Positions 23,721 to 35,300 of a stretch of 64,000 bases of DNA are shown here, piece after piece; within the stretch, counting starts at the first letter, position 1; each line of letters opens with the position of its first letter. This DNA is from Nelumbo lutea (lineage: Eukaryota > Streptophyta > Magnoliopsida > Proteales > Nelumbonaceae): the NCBI GenBank assembly GCA_022828595.1, contig JAKGHH010000001.1:121594999-121658998 (forward strand), in the 5' to 3' direction. Both the position numbers and the translations under genes were made by a program. Below the pieces are notes generated by a model. The model searched no databases and had not been told where the DNA came from. It saw only the letters and a list, made by a program, of their open reading frames with translations.

Positions 23721-23802
23721 GGCAAGAACATAACCTTTGTATGTGTTGGTCTTTGCGTATTGGTCATCTACTGGGTTCTTGTCTTGTCTGTTCTTATATT
23801 TC

Positions 23803-24077
23803 TGTTAGAATACACAAATCAAGGGTATTTTGATCATTTGGGTTTATCTATTTGAGAGTGAAAGGTCTATTTTATTTAGGTTTAAGTTATGTGTCCCATC
23901 ACTTATGAGGGACAATATGGACTTTTCTTGTAACTATGTTATTGGAGATAAATACAAGTGGGTCGGCTAGAGGTGGACTGATTTTCTCTAATCTGGTCGA
24001 ACCCTTCTTCTTCTCTCCTTCTTCTTTCTCTTCTTCTTCTTCTCTACTTTAACCTAGAATCAAAAAGGGATTTCACA
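23803..24077 (+). repeat. 5' LTR of the solitary copia
   Basis: Begins tgttagaatacac and ends atttcaca. It is directly followed by the primer-binding site and is longer than the 3' LTR (275 versus 230 bp), mainly because of a 44-bp segment present only here (about 23935-23980). Confidence 0.93.
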
Positions 24078-24090
24078 TGGTATCAGAGCA
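24078..24090 (+). other. Primer-binding site (initiator Met tRNA type)
   Basis: tggtatcagagca directly abuts the 5' LTR. This word is the usual copia primer-binding site, complementary to the 3' end of plant initiator methionine tRNA. Confidence 0.9.
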
Positions 24091-24839
24091 ATAAAACCTA
24101 GTTTTCTTTTCCTTTTTTTTTTTTTTTCTTTCCTCACTGTTTGTCTTCTTCCTGGGTTCACTGCCAACTATTTCAGCTTTCTTTGATTTTCTTCTAGCCT
24201 GAGTGGAAGCTCGACAAGAGGCCAAAAAGAAGTGGTTGTTTGGTGGTTTTGGAGGTGAGTATGCCTCCTGTTACTGTGGTGGTGATCGTTGAGGTTGTGT
24301 ACTAGATGCCCTCTATTTTGTGATACGAAGAGGGCTGTTTGTGGACAGGTATGAGCAGTTCTGTTTTTTGCCCAAATAGTGGACTGTAAATGCTGTGTTT
24401 TGGTTCAAAATATTTTTTTTAGAGGTTTGAAGTGATTAGTATGCATATCAGCCTTGTTCATCTCTGTTTTTACCACATATGTGTGCTGAAAGTAGAGTTT
24501 TTCGACTGCTGAAGTTCACGATAGCAGTGGTGTGGTGGCGATTGTACTGTGTTGAATGGTGTGTGGGTGATTCTGAATAGTTGAAAGTGAAACCTTGTGT
24601 CGTGTGGTGGTATTTATACTGATTTCTGTGTTTGGTTTAATGGCTGAGTGACTTCAGCCCTTGTATTTGGTGTGTGAATGGTTCTGCAGTATGCAGTACA
24701 TGTGTTTGATTTAATGACTGAGTGATTTCAGTTTTTGTATTTGAATGTGTATTTGAAGAAGTTGGTGGTGCTGAGAGTGAGATAAGTTTTGTGGAAGTGT
24801 GTGAAGTTGTGCTGAATATTTGAAGGTGAATTAGTTAAG

Positions 24840-27800
24840 ATGGCATCGATTGGAGATGGGAATGGCAATAAAATAGGCATTATGATTCCTCCAGATTACC
24901 TAAATGTTCAAATGACATCTATTAAGTTGAATGGTGAGAATTATGTGTCGTGGGCAAAATCTTTGGAGGTGTTTTTAAAGGCCAAGAAAAAAGTAAAACA
25001 TGTGAGAGAGGAGAAACCCTCATCTGATTCTTCGGGGTTTAGTGATTGGGAATAGGAAGATGCACAAATAATGACATGGCTTTGGAATAGCATGGAACAA
25101 AAAATTAGCGTGAACTTTATGTTCCTAGATACAGCTAAAGAAATCTGGGATCATGCTAAGAAACTGTACTCCGAACAAGACAATACAACTAGGGTGTATC
25201 AGTTGTACCAAGAGTACTTAAATCTGAAGCAAGGCAGTCAAAGTTTGGAGGAATACTATGCAAGTTTAAGGAATATCCGAAATGAACTCAATGTGTATCG
25301 TCCTTTGACACAAGATGTTCAGATTCGGCAACAACAGCATGAGCAACTTGATGTGACAAGGTTTCTGGTGGGTTTGAAGGCAGAATATAAGCCTGGCCGT
25401 GCACAAATATTGGGGGGGGGGTCTGCTCTTCCCTCACTTGAAGAAGTTTTTGCCCGTCTCAAAAGGACATCTGGATTTGTGGTGACTAGAGGGGAAGGCC
25501 GTGGAAATAGAGGTGGTGGTGGTGGTCGTGGCCTTCTAGGTAATCGTGGTGGTCCCATGTTTAATCATGCTAGTGGCCGGAGTGGGGGTCGGGACTCAGG
25601 GGGAGGTTGTAGTAAAGGAAGAAGTAATGCCCCTAGGAAGTGTACACACTGTGGATTAGAGGGGCACACGGTTAATTTCTGCTATGATTTACATGGTCCA
25701 CCCAACACTTGGGCTAACCATGCTATGACTAAGGGTAGTGGTACAATTACTGAAAGTCAGCAAACTGACCCGATTCCCTTCACATCTTCTGGTGCTTCTG
25801 GGAAGGAGATGGTGAGTGTACACCGTTCAGTATATGAGCAGTTTCTTCAAACATCTCAGCAGAACACAACTACCCTTGCCCATTTAGGTATGGCTTGCTT
25901 GACTTCCAAGCCTTCACCCTGAATCATTGACTTCGGAGCCTCGGACCATATGTCTGGGACTCCTAATGTATTTTCTTCTCTTTCTCGGTCCTCCGCATCT
26001 CAAACAATTACTCTTGCTAATGGTTCTACATCTCCCGTCTGTGGTGTTGGTGATGTTGATCTCTCCTCGTCTTTATCATCTGTTTTATATGTTCCCAAGT
26101 TCCCCTTTAACCTTATGTCTGTTAGTAGATTAACCAAGTCACTTAATTGTTCCATAACCTTTTATCCCTCTTCTTGTGTGTTTCGGGATCTCAAGATGGG
26201 GATGAAGATTGGTGGAGGGCATGAGGCAGGTGGATTGTATTACCTTGATGGTGGTGGTCCTCCAGTAGCTTTTCAGTCTTCTCTTACTCCTCTTCAATGG
26301 CACTGCAGACTTGGTCATCCTTCTCTCAAGGCTCTGAAGTTGATAGTTCCTTCCTTGAGTCATCTTTCGTCTTTGGATTGTGAGTCATGTCAGCTTGGGA
26401 AACATCATAGAGTCTCTTTTAGTCCAAGAGTTGATAGTCATGTCTCGAGTCCTTTTACCTTAGTTCATTGTGATGTCTGGGGTCCAATCAATGTGATGTC
26501 ATACAATGGCTATAATTATTTTGTAATTTTTGTTGATGATTTTTCAAGGATGACATGGATTTATCTTTTGAAAGATCGCAGTGAAGTGTTTTCTAATTTT
26601 CAAAAATTTTATGCTGAAATACGTACCCCATTTGGTGTTCATATTAAAATTCTTCGCTCCGGTAATGCCAAAGAGTACACTTCAATACCATTTCAGCAAT
26701 ACTTAGAGCACCATAGGATAATTCATCAAACTTCTTGTGCCTACACCCCACAACAGAACAGTGTAGCTGAACGGAAAAATCGACATCTCCTTGAAATTGC
26801 TCGGTCTTTGATGCTTAATATGAATGTCCCAAAGCATTTTTGGAGTGATGCTGTCCTCACATCTTGTTTCCTCATCAATCAGATGCCCATGTTCATCCTT
26901 GGAAGTCAATCCCCCTTCTCAGTGTTGTTTCCCACCTTGTCTCCATTTCCTCTCACCCTAAGAGTCTTTGGATGTGTTTGTTTTGTTCAAAACTTGGGGC
27001 CTGGTTTAGACAAGTTAGATGCACGAGCTACTAAGTGTATCTTCCTTGGCTACTCAAGGACTCAGAAAGGGTATAAGTGCTATAACCCTAACTTCCATAA
27101 GTCATTTGTGTGTTCTGATGTCACATTCTTTGAATCGGTTCCTTTTCTCTCGGATATTGTGGTTTCTTCTCCTTCCTCTGTAGTTCCTCTTCCTGTCCCT
27201 GTTGCAGATACCCTTCCCGTGGTTCCCATTCTAGTTGCAGATTCACCTCCCATGCTAGTTACTACTGAGAGGCCACCAATCAAACACGTGTATACTCACA
27301 GAAGAGCATCAGCCCCTCCTCCAATTCAGCCCTCGTCGACAGATCCTATCATTGCTTCTTCTTCCTCAGACCTTGATCTTCCTATTGCCCTGCGGAAAGG
27401 TAAACACACTTGTACTTCTTATCTTATTTCACACTATGTTTCAGCTGCTCACCTTTTTGCTTCTCATTGCAAATTTATATCATTGCTATCATCTGTTTCC
27501 ATTCCCAAAACTGTCTAGGAAGCCCTTACCTCCCCAGGGTGGCGGAAAGCCATGGAAGAGGAACTCTCTGCTCTACAACACAATCACACGTGGGAACTTA
27601 CTGCTCTTCCTCCTGATAAGCATGCTGTTGGGTGTAAGTGGGTTTACACAGTGAAGTATCTTCCAGATGGCAGTGTGGAGCAATTGAAGGCCAGGTTAGT
27701 GGCCAAGGGCTATTCTCAGCTGTATGGTGTGGACTATATGGAGACATTTTCTCCTATGGCTAAAATTGGTTCAGTTCGGGTGTTGATTTCATTAGCTGCT

Positions 27801-29040
27801 ATGTATGATTGGCCTCTTGTGCAACTGGACATCAAAAATGCTTTCCTACATGGTGATTTCATTGAGGAAGTGTATATGGAGCAACCACTAGGGTTTGTTG
27901 CTCAGGGGGAGGTTGGTAAGGTTTATAGACTCAAAAAGGCGATTTATGGACTGAAACAATCTCCACGCGCATGGTTTGGGAGGTTCAGTGAAGTAGTAAA
28001 AGAATTTGGGATGAAACAGTGTTAGGTAGACCATTCTGTGTTCAGCCATGACTCAAAAGATGGGAAAATCTTGCTAGTGGTGTATGTGGATAATATTGTC
28101 ATAAGTGGGAGTGACAATAACGGGATTGACAAGCTGAAGAAATTCCTATAGGACCACTTCAATACGAAAGATTTGGGTAAGCTGAAATACTTCATGGGAA
28201 TAGAAGTTGCAAGGTCAAGGCATGGAATTAACTTATGTCAAATAAAATATGTTCTTGACCTACTTGAAGAAACATGACTGTTAAGTGCTAAACCAACAGA
28301 GACTCCTATGAAACTTAATGTCAAGTTGAGTTTTGATGCAGGTGAAGAGTTTGATGATCATGGAAGATACAAGAGGCTGGTGGGAAAGTTGAATTATCTG
28401 ACTATTACCCGACCAGATATATCATTTGCTGTGAGTATGGTGAGTCAGTTTATGCAACATCCTCAGATTCCTCATTGGGAAGTAGTTCTAAGGATTGTTA
28501 GGTACCTGAAGGGTGCTCCAGGTCGTGGTTTGCTATACCAAAGAGGGGAGGGACTCTTGAAATAGTACGGTATACAGATGCTGATTAGGCTGGTTCTATA
28601 TCAGACAGGAGATCAACCATAGGGTATTGTACCTTCCTTGGTGGTAATCTTGTAACTTGGAAGAGCAAGAAACAAACAGTGGCGGCAAGGAGTAGTGTAG
28701 AAGCTGAGTACAGGGCTATGGCTCATACCACATGTGAACTAGTATGGTTGAAGAACTTGCTAAATGAGATTGGGTTCTCGGTTGACAAACCCATGAGACT
28801 ATATTGTGATAACCAAGCTGCTGTTCACATCTCTTCCAACCCAGTCTTCCATGAGAGAACCAAACATATTGAGGTTGATTGTCACTTTGTGAGAGAGAAA
28901 GTGAAAAGTGGAGTGATAACCACATCTCATGTGAGCTCATGAAATCAGTGGACAGATCTCTTTACAAAGGGATTGTCTCGGGGCAGAGTAGATTATATTT
29001 GTGACAAGCCGGGACTATATGACATATACTCTCCAGCTTG
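24840..29040 (+). pseudogene. Copia gag-pol polyprotein, broken
   Basis: Gag starts at ATG 24840 and contains a glycine/arginine-rich tract and the zinc knuckle CTHCGLEGHTVNFC (CX2CX4HX4C, about 25638-25682). Protease, integrase (HCRLGH...CESCQLGK zinc domain, HCDVWGP, NSVAERKNRHL), RT (KARLVAKGYSQ, LDIKNAFLHGD, YGLKQSPRAW) and RNase H (RSSVEAEYRAMA, YCDNQAA, RTKHIEVDCHF) follow. Stops fall at 25053, 25920, 27516, 28023, 28149 and 28275; the frame shifts once, about 28565-28620. Active-site changes: protease DSG is DFG (25929-25937), the second integrase aspartate is Gly (SGN, codon 26661), and RT YVDD is YVDN (28083-28094). Confidence 0.93.
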
Positions 29041-29048
29041 AGGGGGAG
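29035..29048 (+). other. Polypurine tract of the solitary copia
   Basis: agcttgagggggag immediately precedes the 3' LTR; it is the plus-strand DNA priming site in copia elements. Confidence 0.85.
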
Positions 29049-29278
29049 TGTTAGAATACACAAATCAGGGGTATTTTGGTCATTTGGGTTTATCTATTTG
29101 AGAGTGAAAGGTCTATTTTATTTAAGTTATGTGTCCCATCACTTATGAGGGACAATATGATCTTTTCTTGTAACTGATTTTCCCTAATCTGGCTGAACCC
29201 TTCTCTTCTTTTTCTTTCTCTTCTTTTTCTCTTATTCTTCTTCTCTACTTTAACCTAGGACCGAATAGGGATTTCACA
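29049..29278 (+). repeat. 3' LTR of the solitary copia
   Basis: Matches the 5' LTR from tgttagaatacac to atttcaca, with roughly a dozen substitutions by eye and a 44-bp deletion between two ACT triplets. Confidence 0.93.
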
Positions 29279-29283
29279 ATTTC

Positions 29284-29951
29284 CATTGTCATGGGAATGA
29301 TATTTTCTTGATTGTTGTTTGGCTGTAGAGAAGAGAAGAGGTTGATGAGGCTGCTAGAATTACGGTGAAATATCCAGAAATGATTCTGCTTTTTACCTAG
29401 AATCATGCATGTACAATTCATGGATAGGGGTATGCATGACCTAGGATGCATCCATGAGCATCCAAGCCCAGCCCACTTTATACCTGCATTTTCTGTAAAA
29501 ACTGAATCTCAATTGGTAAGGATGTAGTATTGGGCTTAAGTCTCTGTTTTAAACAATGAGATTTTCATGGGCTAGGTTTCATGACCCCACCAGAGATCCA
29601 ATCATCTTGTTGGTGAGCCGGTAGTAGGTCTTCTTTTTCAAAAATTTCTGTTTGCAATTACACCTACCTCTTTATGTTCCAAGCCTAAATTTGCCTCATC
29701 CTGGTTAGGCTCCCACAACATAGAACATCGCAATGGGAAGGAGTATGAAATTATGATCCTTGCATGTTATGACTGTTCAAACAAAACTCTATTATTAATT
29801 AGAAGGATCAGAAAGGGCTTGTTTCTGAACCATGGGAATCAGAATGGTTACTAATTCTTTCCGACAGTTTAATTTGTATTTTATTTATCTATTCTTTTGT
29901 ATAGATGAATTTAATTACTAAAATTCTACTTTATCATGTAACCTGAAACAG
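29284..29951. other. Non-coding stretch upstream of the IQD relic exon
   Basis: No gene is visible. It may include remnants of the intron preceding the relic exon. Confidence 0.5.
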
Positions 29952-30080
29952 GTCAACAAGAATGGGATGATAGCTTGCTCACAATAGAGGAAATAGATGC
30001 AAGATTGTGAAGAAAGGTGGAAGCTGTCATGAAGAGAGAGAGAGAGAGAGAGGTCTCTGGCCTATGCATATTCACACCAG
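29952..30080 (+). pseudogene. Relic exon of an IQD (IQ67-domain, calmodulin-binding) protein gene
   Basis: Translation gives QQEWDDSLLTIEEIDARL, a stop (TGA), then RKVEAVMKRERERE and, after a one-base frame change, SLAYAYSHQ. This closely follows the conserved block just after the IQ67 domain in plant IQD proteins, of the form WDDS...EEI.A.L..R.EA..KRERALAYA.SHQ. The exon edges are kept: an acceptor (gaaacag|gt) and a canonical donor (caccag|gtatta) after SHQ. A (GA)n run at 30034-30052 replaces the KRERA codons and shifts the frame. No other IQD exon was recognised nearby, so this is a fragment, either a dead gene or one captured by a transposon. IQD proteins bind calmodulin and act on microtubules and membranes. 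Confidence 0.8.
30034..30052 (+). repeat. (GA)n microsatellite within the IQD relic exon
   Basis: About nine GA units, lying exactly where IQD proteins have the KRER codons, so the repeat probably grew from those codons. Confidence 0.85.
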
Positions 30081-30298
30081 GTATTAGTCCCATGCACATA
30101 GACTTCTTTCTTTGTTATCAGACATGGACTGTATGAAAAACCGGAAATCTCACTGAGTCTTGGTTTGACTGGTTTAGTTACCTATTAGAACATTCAGCCC
30201 ATAAGAACCATCAAATAACCCGAACAGAAGGCTCATGAGTTACCTGTTCAACTACCCATTCAGGTTCAGGTCTGTCAACACTGGTTTTACCATGAATG
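30081..30298. other. Short unassigned stretch between the IQD exon and the MITE fragment
   Basis: Probably degraded intron; nothing else is supported. Confidence 0.4.
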
Positions 30299-30403
30299 AA
30301 TTGTGGGTTTTACATGCTTGGAAATGCTTTATATGTTTGCTTTTATGTTTAAATTTTTATTTGAATACACTTAAATGAATGTTTATGTATTTTAGTTTTA
30401 GAT
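30299..30403. mobile_element. Left fragment of a split hAT-like MITE
   Basis: 'attgtgggttttacatgctt' and the following bases to 'tttagttttagat' match the interior of the complete MITE at about 14214-14320. The first ~430 bp of the family are missing here. The fragment stops at the 5-bp duplication of the copia inserted into it. Confidence 0.8.
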
Positions 30404-30736
30404 TGTTGAACATTAATTAGTTTTATGATGTTTTTCTGAGTAGATGTTTTATGTTAGTTGTTAGATAGGAGGTGGGGACCATAGTAGTTATGTGAGTCCA
30501 AATTTTATTATGTTTTTTGAGTGCTATATTTGCCATTTTATGTTTTGCCGCCCTATAAGGGCATAGTTGTCTTTGTACGTTTATATTATTTTAGTATAAA
30601 TAATAAGTGAAGGGGGTGGCCAGATTGTTGCTTTCTTTTCTTTCAACTTCTCTTCTTCTCTTCTTCTCCTTCTCTCTTCCTTCTCTCTTCAAGAAACTAC
30701 TTTCTTTCATATTTTTTAATTCAGCAGATTTCTACT
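30404..30736 (+). repeat. 5' LTR of the outer copia
   Basis: 333 bp, tgttgaacattaatt to gatttctact, followed at once by the primer-binding site. It contains a TA-rich promoter-like phrase (tagtataaataataag near 30592-30607) and a pyrimidine-rich tail. Confidence 0.92.
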
Positions 30737-30749
30737 TGGTACCAAAGCA
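30737..30749 (+). other. Primer-binding site of the outer copia
   Basis: tggtaccaaagca, a two-mismatch version of the usual tggtatcagagca, abuts the LTR. Confidence 0.8.
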
Positions 30750-31197
30750 TCGGCTAGGGTTTCTTGAAGCACTCTCGTGCAACCCTAGATCAGCCGACTG
30801 CATGAAGTAGTAAAGGGCTGATTGATCTGCTATAGAAGTTGGTGGGATCTAGACATCAGGAAGGTGATCTACTGTTCGGCATCAAAATCAGGAAGAACTG
30901 GAGTATGGGGAAGAGTCCCAGAAAAGTTGGACTCTTTGTTTTTGATCTGATCTTGGGCGCCCAGGTATTTTAGTTTTCTTTTGATTTTCTGAAGAGGGCG
31001 GTTTGGTTTCTAAAATTTTCTGGGCCTCCCAGAGTGATCAATTAACTTTTCTCTCTGTTGGGAGGCGTGGGGAGGAGAGAGATTTCCCTTCAGTTAGGGT
31101 TTTCTTCTTCCGGAAGAGTTGGTTTTTGTGTGTGTGGTATTAAATTATTTTTTGAAGGTCTCCAATCTATTTTTTCTTTTAAACTATTTGAAGTAAA

Positions 31198-32033
31198 ATG
31201 GAGAGTTGGAATACCGAGATGAAATCTACCGGTACTGTGGGACTGGGTGTTGGAGGTAGTAGTGATATTTTTGGGCATGGGATCATTACTACAGTAAAAC
31301 TTGATGGTACAAATTATTTGGAGTGGGCACAATTAGCTAAGATGGCTATTGGTGCCCGTGGAAAATTAGGGTATTTCACTAGGGAGGAGAAGAAACCTGA
31401 TACAGACTCTTCCTGATGGGTGCAAGAGAATTACATGGTAATGTCTTGGCTGTGTAATTCTATGTTACCTCATATTGCAAAAAATTTCCTATGGGTTAAT
31501 ACTGCTAAGGAGATTTGGGATGGAGTGACTGAAACCTACTCTTAGAAGCAAAATGAAGCCATAGCCTATCAATTAAGAAATCAGGTGATAAGTATGAAAC
31601 AGGGTGAAAAACCTCTTGCTATGTATTTCTCCATGCTGAAACCCTATAGTAGGAAATAGATCACTTAGAAACTGTGGTATGGGAAAATGTAATTGATGCA
31701 GCAACTTATCACAAACTGGTAGAGAGGAATATGGTTTTTGAGTTCTTGGCAGGGTTGAATCCTGAATTTGACATTGCTAAGCAGCATATTCTTTCTGGGG
31801 AGGGTGTGACACTCTCTCAGGCCTATGCTTTTGTCTCTGGAGAGGAGAGTAGGAGGAATGTAATGCTGAGACAGCCTGGGATTGACCAGTCAACTATGGT
31901 TGGTACAACAAAACCTAAGCCGAATGGAGACAGGGGGAGTAGTGAGACTAGAAGGGGAAGATAAGAAAGACTTGGTGTGTGATTATTGCAAGAGGCCTAA
32001 GCATATGAGGGACACTTGTTGGAAGTTTCATGC
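31198..32033 (+). pseudogene. Gag (5' part) of the outer copia, broken
   Basis: Starts at ATG 31198. It reads through VKLDGTNYLEWAQLAKMAI, a stop at 31414, LWVNTAKEIWDGV and another stop near 31543. It then changes frame (31674 onward) to NMVFEFLAGLNPEFDIAKQ and ISGEESRRN-type sequence. A further shift leads to the zinc knuckle CDYCKRPKHMRDTC (CX2CX4HX4C) near 31979-32020. The frame at the breakpoint continues on the far side of the inserted copia (37852 onward). Capsid/nucleocapsid is the family role. Confidence 0.88.
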
Positions 32034-32364
32034 AGTTGAAAACAACCCTCTTGAAGTATAGAACTACTTGAGATTAGATGCAAAACCAGAAAACAAACAA
32101 GAGAAGATTAAGAAGATGAGAGAGAGAGAGCTGGCGGCAATGAGAGTTAGAGAGTGAGAGGTTCGAACTAAACCTCCCTTTAACACTCTAAAACATTTTA
32201 TTAAGTTAATCTTTGAATTATTACAGAGAGGCCCTTGGGTGGGCAAGAAATTACAAAAATAGAGTATATAAGAGTATTGGCCCGGAATAAGGCCCATTAT
32301 AGAGGAAAACATAAACATAACATAGAATGATAGCCTATGGGCTATTCGACCCATCTCCTCTAAA
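32034..32364 (-). repeat. 3' LTR of the nested copia
   Basis: 331 bp. In plus-strand terms it runs from agttgaaaac to ctctaaa and matches 37516-37846 with roughly 15-20 differences by eye. Confidence 0.93.
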
Positions 32365-32376
32365 CTCCCCCTCAAG

Positions 32377-35300
32377 CTGAGCATAGATGTTAATAATGCC
32401 CAACTTGCCAGTGTCATGTTGAAGCCTTGCCTTGGAAATACCCTTGGTGAAGAAATCTGTCAATTGTCCTTCAGAAGTTATGAATGGAAGACACACTTCA
32501 CCGGAAGAGACTCTTTCTCGAATGAAGTGTATCAACCTCAATATGTTTGGTTCTATCATGTTGTACTGGGTTGTGAGTAATGTTGATGGTAGTCTGATTA
32601 TCACAGTACAACATCATGGGTTTGTCATGATCAATCCCAAGTTCTTCCATTAAGGACCTCAGCCACAACAATTCAGAGACTCCATGTGCCATGGCTCTAT
32701 ACTCTGCTTCGGCGGAGGATCGAGCCACAACTGATTGTTTCTTACTCCTCCAAGAGGCAACATTACTAGTCACCAGACTGCAATATTCTAAAATAGATCT
32801 TCTATCATCAATATTTCCAAACCAATCAGCATCAGTATAGGCTTCAAGTTTCAGATGACCATGCTTGGTAAATAGAATTCCTTTTCCTAGAGAGCCTTTC
32901 AGATAGCACAAAATTTGTTCTGCTGCTACCATATGAGTATCTCTAGGAGCATGCATGAATTGGCTAATAAAGCTGACAGCATACGCAGTATCTGGCCGAG
33001 TCATGCATAGGTACAGGAGCTTCCCAAGAAGTCTTTGAAAGACCCCTTTGTCTTCCAGCAATGTTCCATCCGAAGCTGAAAGTTTGTGACTCATATCAAT
33101 GGGAGTTGTAGCTGGTCTAGCACCCATTTTTCCAGTTTCAAACAGCAAATCAAGGACATATTTCCTCTGGGAAATAAGAATCACATCCTTGGATCTAGCA
33201 ACTTCTATGCCAAGGAAGTATCTCAACTCCCTCAGATTCTTAATCTCAAATTATGTACGGAGGAAAGACTTAAGGGCCCGAATGCCTAAGGCATCATCAC
33301 TAGTCACTATAATGTCATCAGCATACACAATGAGATACACTGCTAGAGATCCACTTTTTTTCCCAAAGAGAGTATGATCTGACTATGTCTGAACATAGCC
33401 GAATTTAACAAGTGTAGCTCTAAATTTCTCAAACCAGGCTCTAGGAGACTGTTTGAGGCCACAAAGTGATTTCTTCAATTTGCATACCTTTCCTTTCATA
33501 TCTTTCCCATACATTCCTGGAGGGAGACACATGTAGACCTCCTCATGTAAGTCATCATTTAGAAATGCATTCTTTACATCCAACCGATAAAGAAGCCAAT
33601 CAAAGTGAGTTGCCAGAGATAAGAGAACCCTCACATATGTCATTTTGGCAACAGGGGCAAAGGTCTTCAGGTAGTCAATCCCATATGTCTGTGTGTAGCC
33701 TTTTGCAACAAGTCTGGCCTTGTACCTCTCAATAGTCCCATCAGCCCTGTATTTAATGGTAAAGACCCACTTGCACCCAACTGGATCCATCCCTTCAGGC
33801 AAATCCACCACCTCCCAAGTATCATTTTTGTGTAGAGCATCCATTTCAGACTTCATGGCATCTCTCCATTCTGGAATCCCAAGAGCTTCTGACACAGACC
33901 TAGGAATGGGGTTAGAAGCAATTGAAGAGAGGTAGCAAAGTATGAAGGAGAAAGTAGATCATGAGAAAGGTGTTTGGAAATGCAGTGTGCAGTGCACTTC
34001 CGCTTTCCATTCCTAACAGCAATGGGGACATCAAGATCTGAGAAAGATGGTTCCAAAGAGGCTGAAGCAGTACCTATTATCTCATCTGTAATTGAGAATG
34101 TATGAGTCTCATCTGTTGTAAGGGAAACAACTTGCTCATTCCTGGATCTTTGCCTTTGATACACTTTGGGATTATGGGTAGGACGAGGAAGTAAAGAAAT
34201 AAGGGCATTAGGGCAAGAGGAATGAAGTGGCTGATCCTCCTTTGATTCATTTGGTGAGGATACAGGCTTGTCAAGTGACTCAACTAGGACAGGAAGAGGA
34301 AGAGCAAATACTTGTGACTGACTCTCCCCCTGTTGACAATGTCCTTCCTGAGAGGAACTATAAAAAGGAGAAAGCTCATCAAAGGTAACAGCCATAGAGA
34401 CATGTTGAGTGCCAGTCTTTAACAACAATAACCCTTTTGTGTGGGGGTGTAACCAAGGGAGATGCATTTGTGGGCTTTTGGTTCAAACTTATGTCACTGG
34501 GCACTTGGAATGTGAACATAACAGGTACAATCAAACACACGAAGAGGAATCGGGAAGAGATCCTTGTCTGGATGAAGAGGACTGAAGGGGGATTTAAACC
34601 CTAAGACCCTGGATAGCATACGGTTTATGAGATAGGTAGCAGTAAGAACAGTATCACCCCAAAATCTTGTGGGAATATGTGAGGCAAAGAAAAGGCTCCT
34701 TGCAACTTCAACAATATGTCTATTTTTCCTTTCAGCAACTCCATTTTGTTTAGGGGTTCTAACACAGGAGCTTTGGTGAATAACACCATGTCAAAGAGAT
34801 ACAATGATAAACTCTTCTCAAGATACTCTTTTACATTGTTAGATCTGAAAACCTTAATTCCGGTATCAAATTGAGTTAAAACAAGCTCATGAAATTGCCT
34901 CACAAGTCTTGGGACTTCATCACGGGATTTCATTAGGTATATCCAAGTGAATCTAGAAAAGTCATCAATAAACAGGATGAAATATCTGTAGCCCCACACA
35001 TTAGAGTGCACAATATGAAAAGGAAAAGATCTTTTATTGCTTACAGGGTAATTGTTTCTACAATGCTTTGACAACTGACATGACTCACAATTGAGACTGG
35101 ACACACTGACTCCCTTAAACAATTCGGGAAGTAAATGACTTAAAGCAGAAAAAGGTAAATGACCCAACTGACAATGACTCAACATAATTCGACTGACAGA
35201 CTCTGAAGAAATAGAACCAAAGGCAGCATTCTTGGGATGATCAATGCATTGGCCAGGAGTGTCGAGCAAGTATATTCCATTCGTTTCATGGCCACTCCCA

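Larger units (their letters stand above)
23803..29278 (+). mobile_element. Ty1/copia retrotransposon, complete structure, TSD ATTTC
   Basis: Two LTRs (23803-24077 and 29049-29278) bound a 5' primer-binding site, a gag-PR-IN-RT-RNase H polyprotein and a polypurine tract. The 5-bp duplication ATTTC is exact at 23798-23802 and 29279-29283. The order integrase before RT defines copia. The coding region is dead through stops, one frameshift and loss of catalytic residues. The element is not nested with its neighbours. Confidence 0.95.

Noticed and set aside
23396..23833. 145-residue open frame
   Set aside because: It spans the hairpin at 23571-23720 and runs into the copia LTR; it has no recognisable domain.
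25319..25558. Proline/arginine-rich minus-strand open frame
   Set aside because: It is the antisense shadow of the glycine/arginine-rich tract of copia gag.
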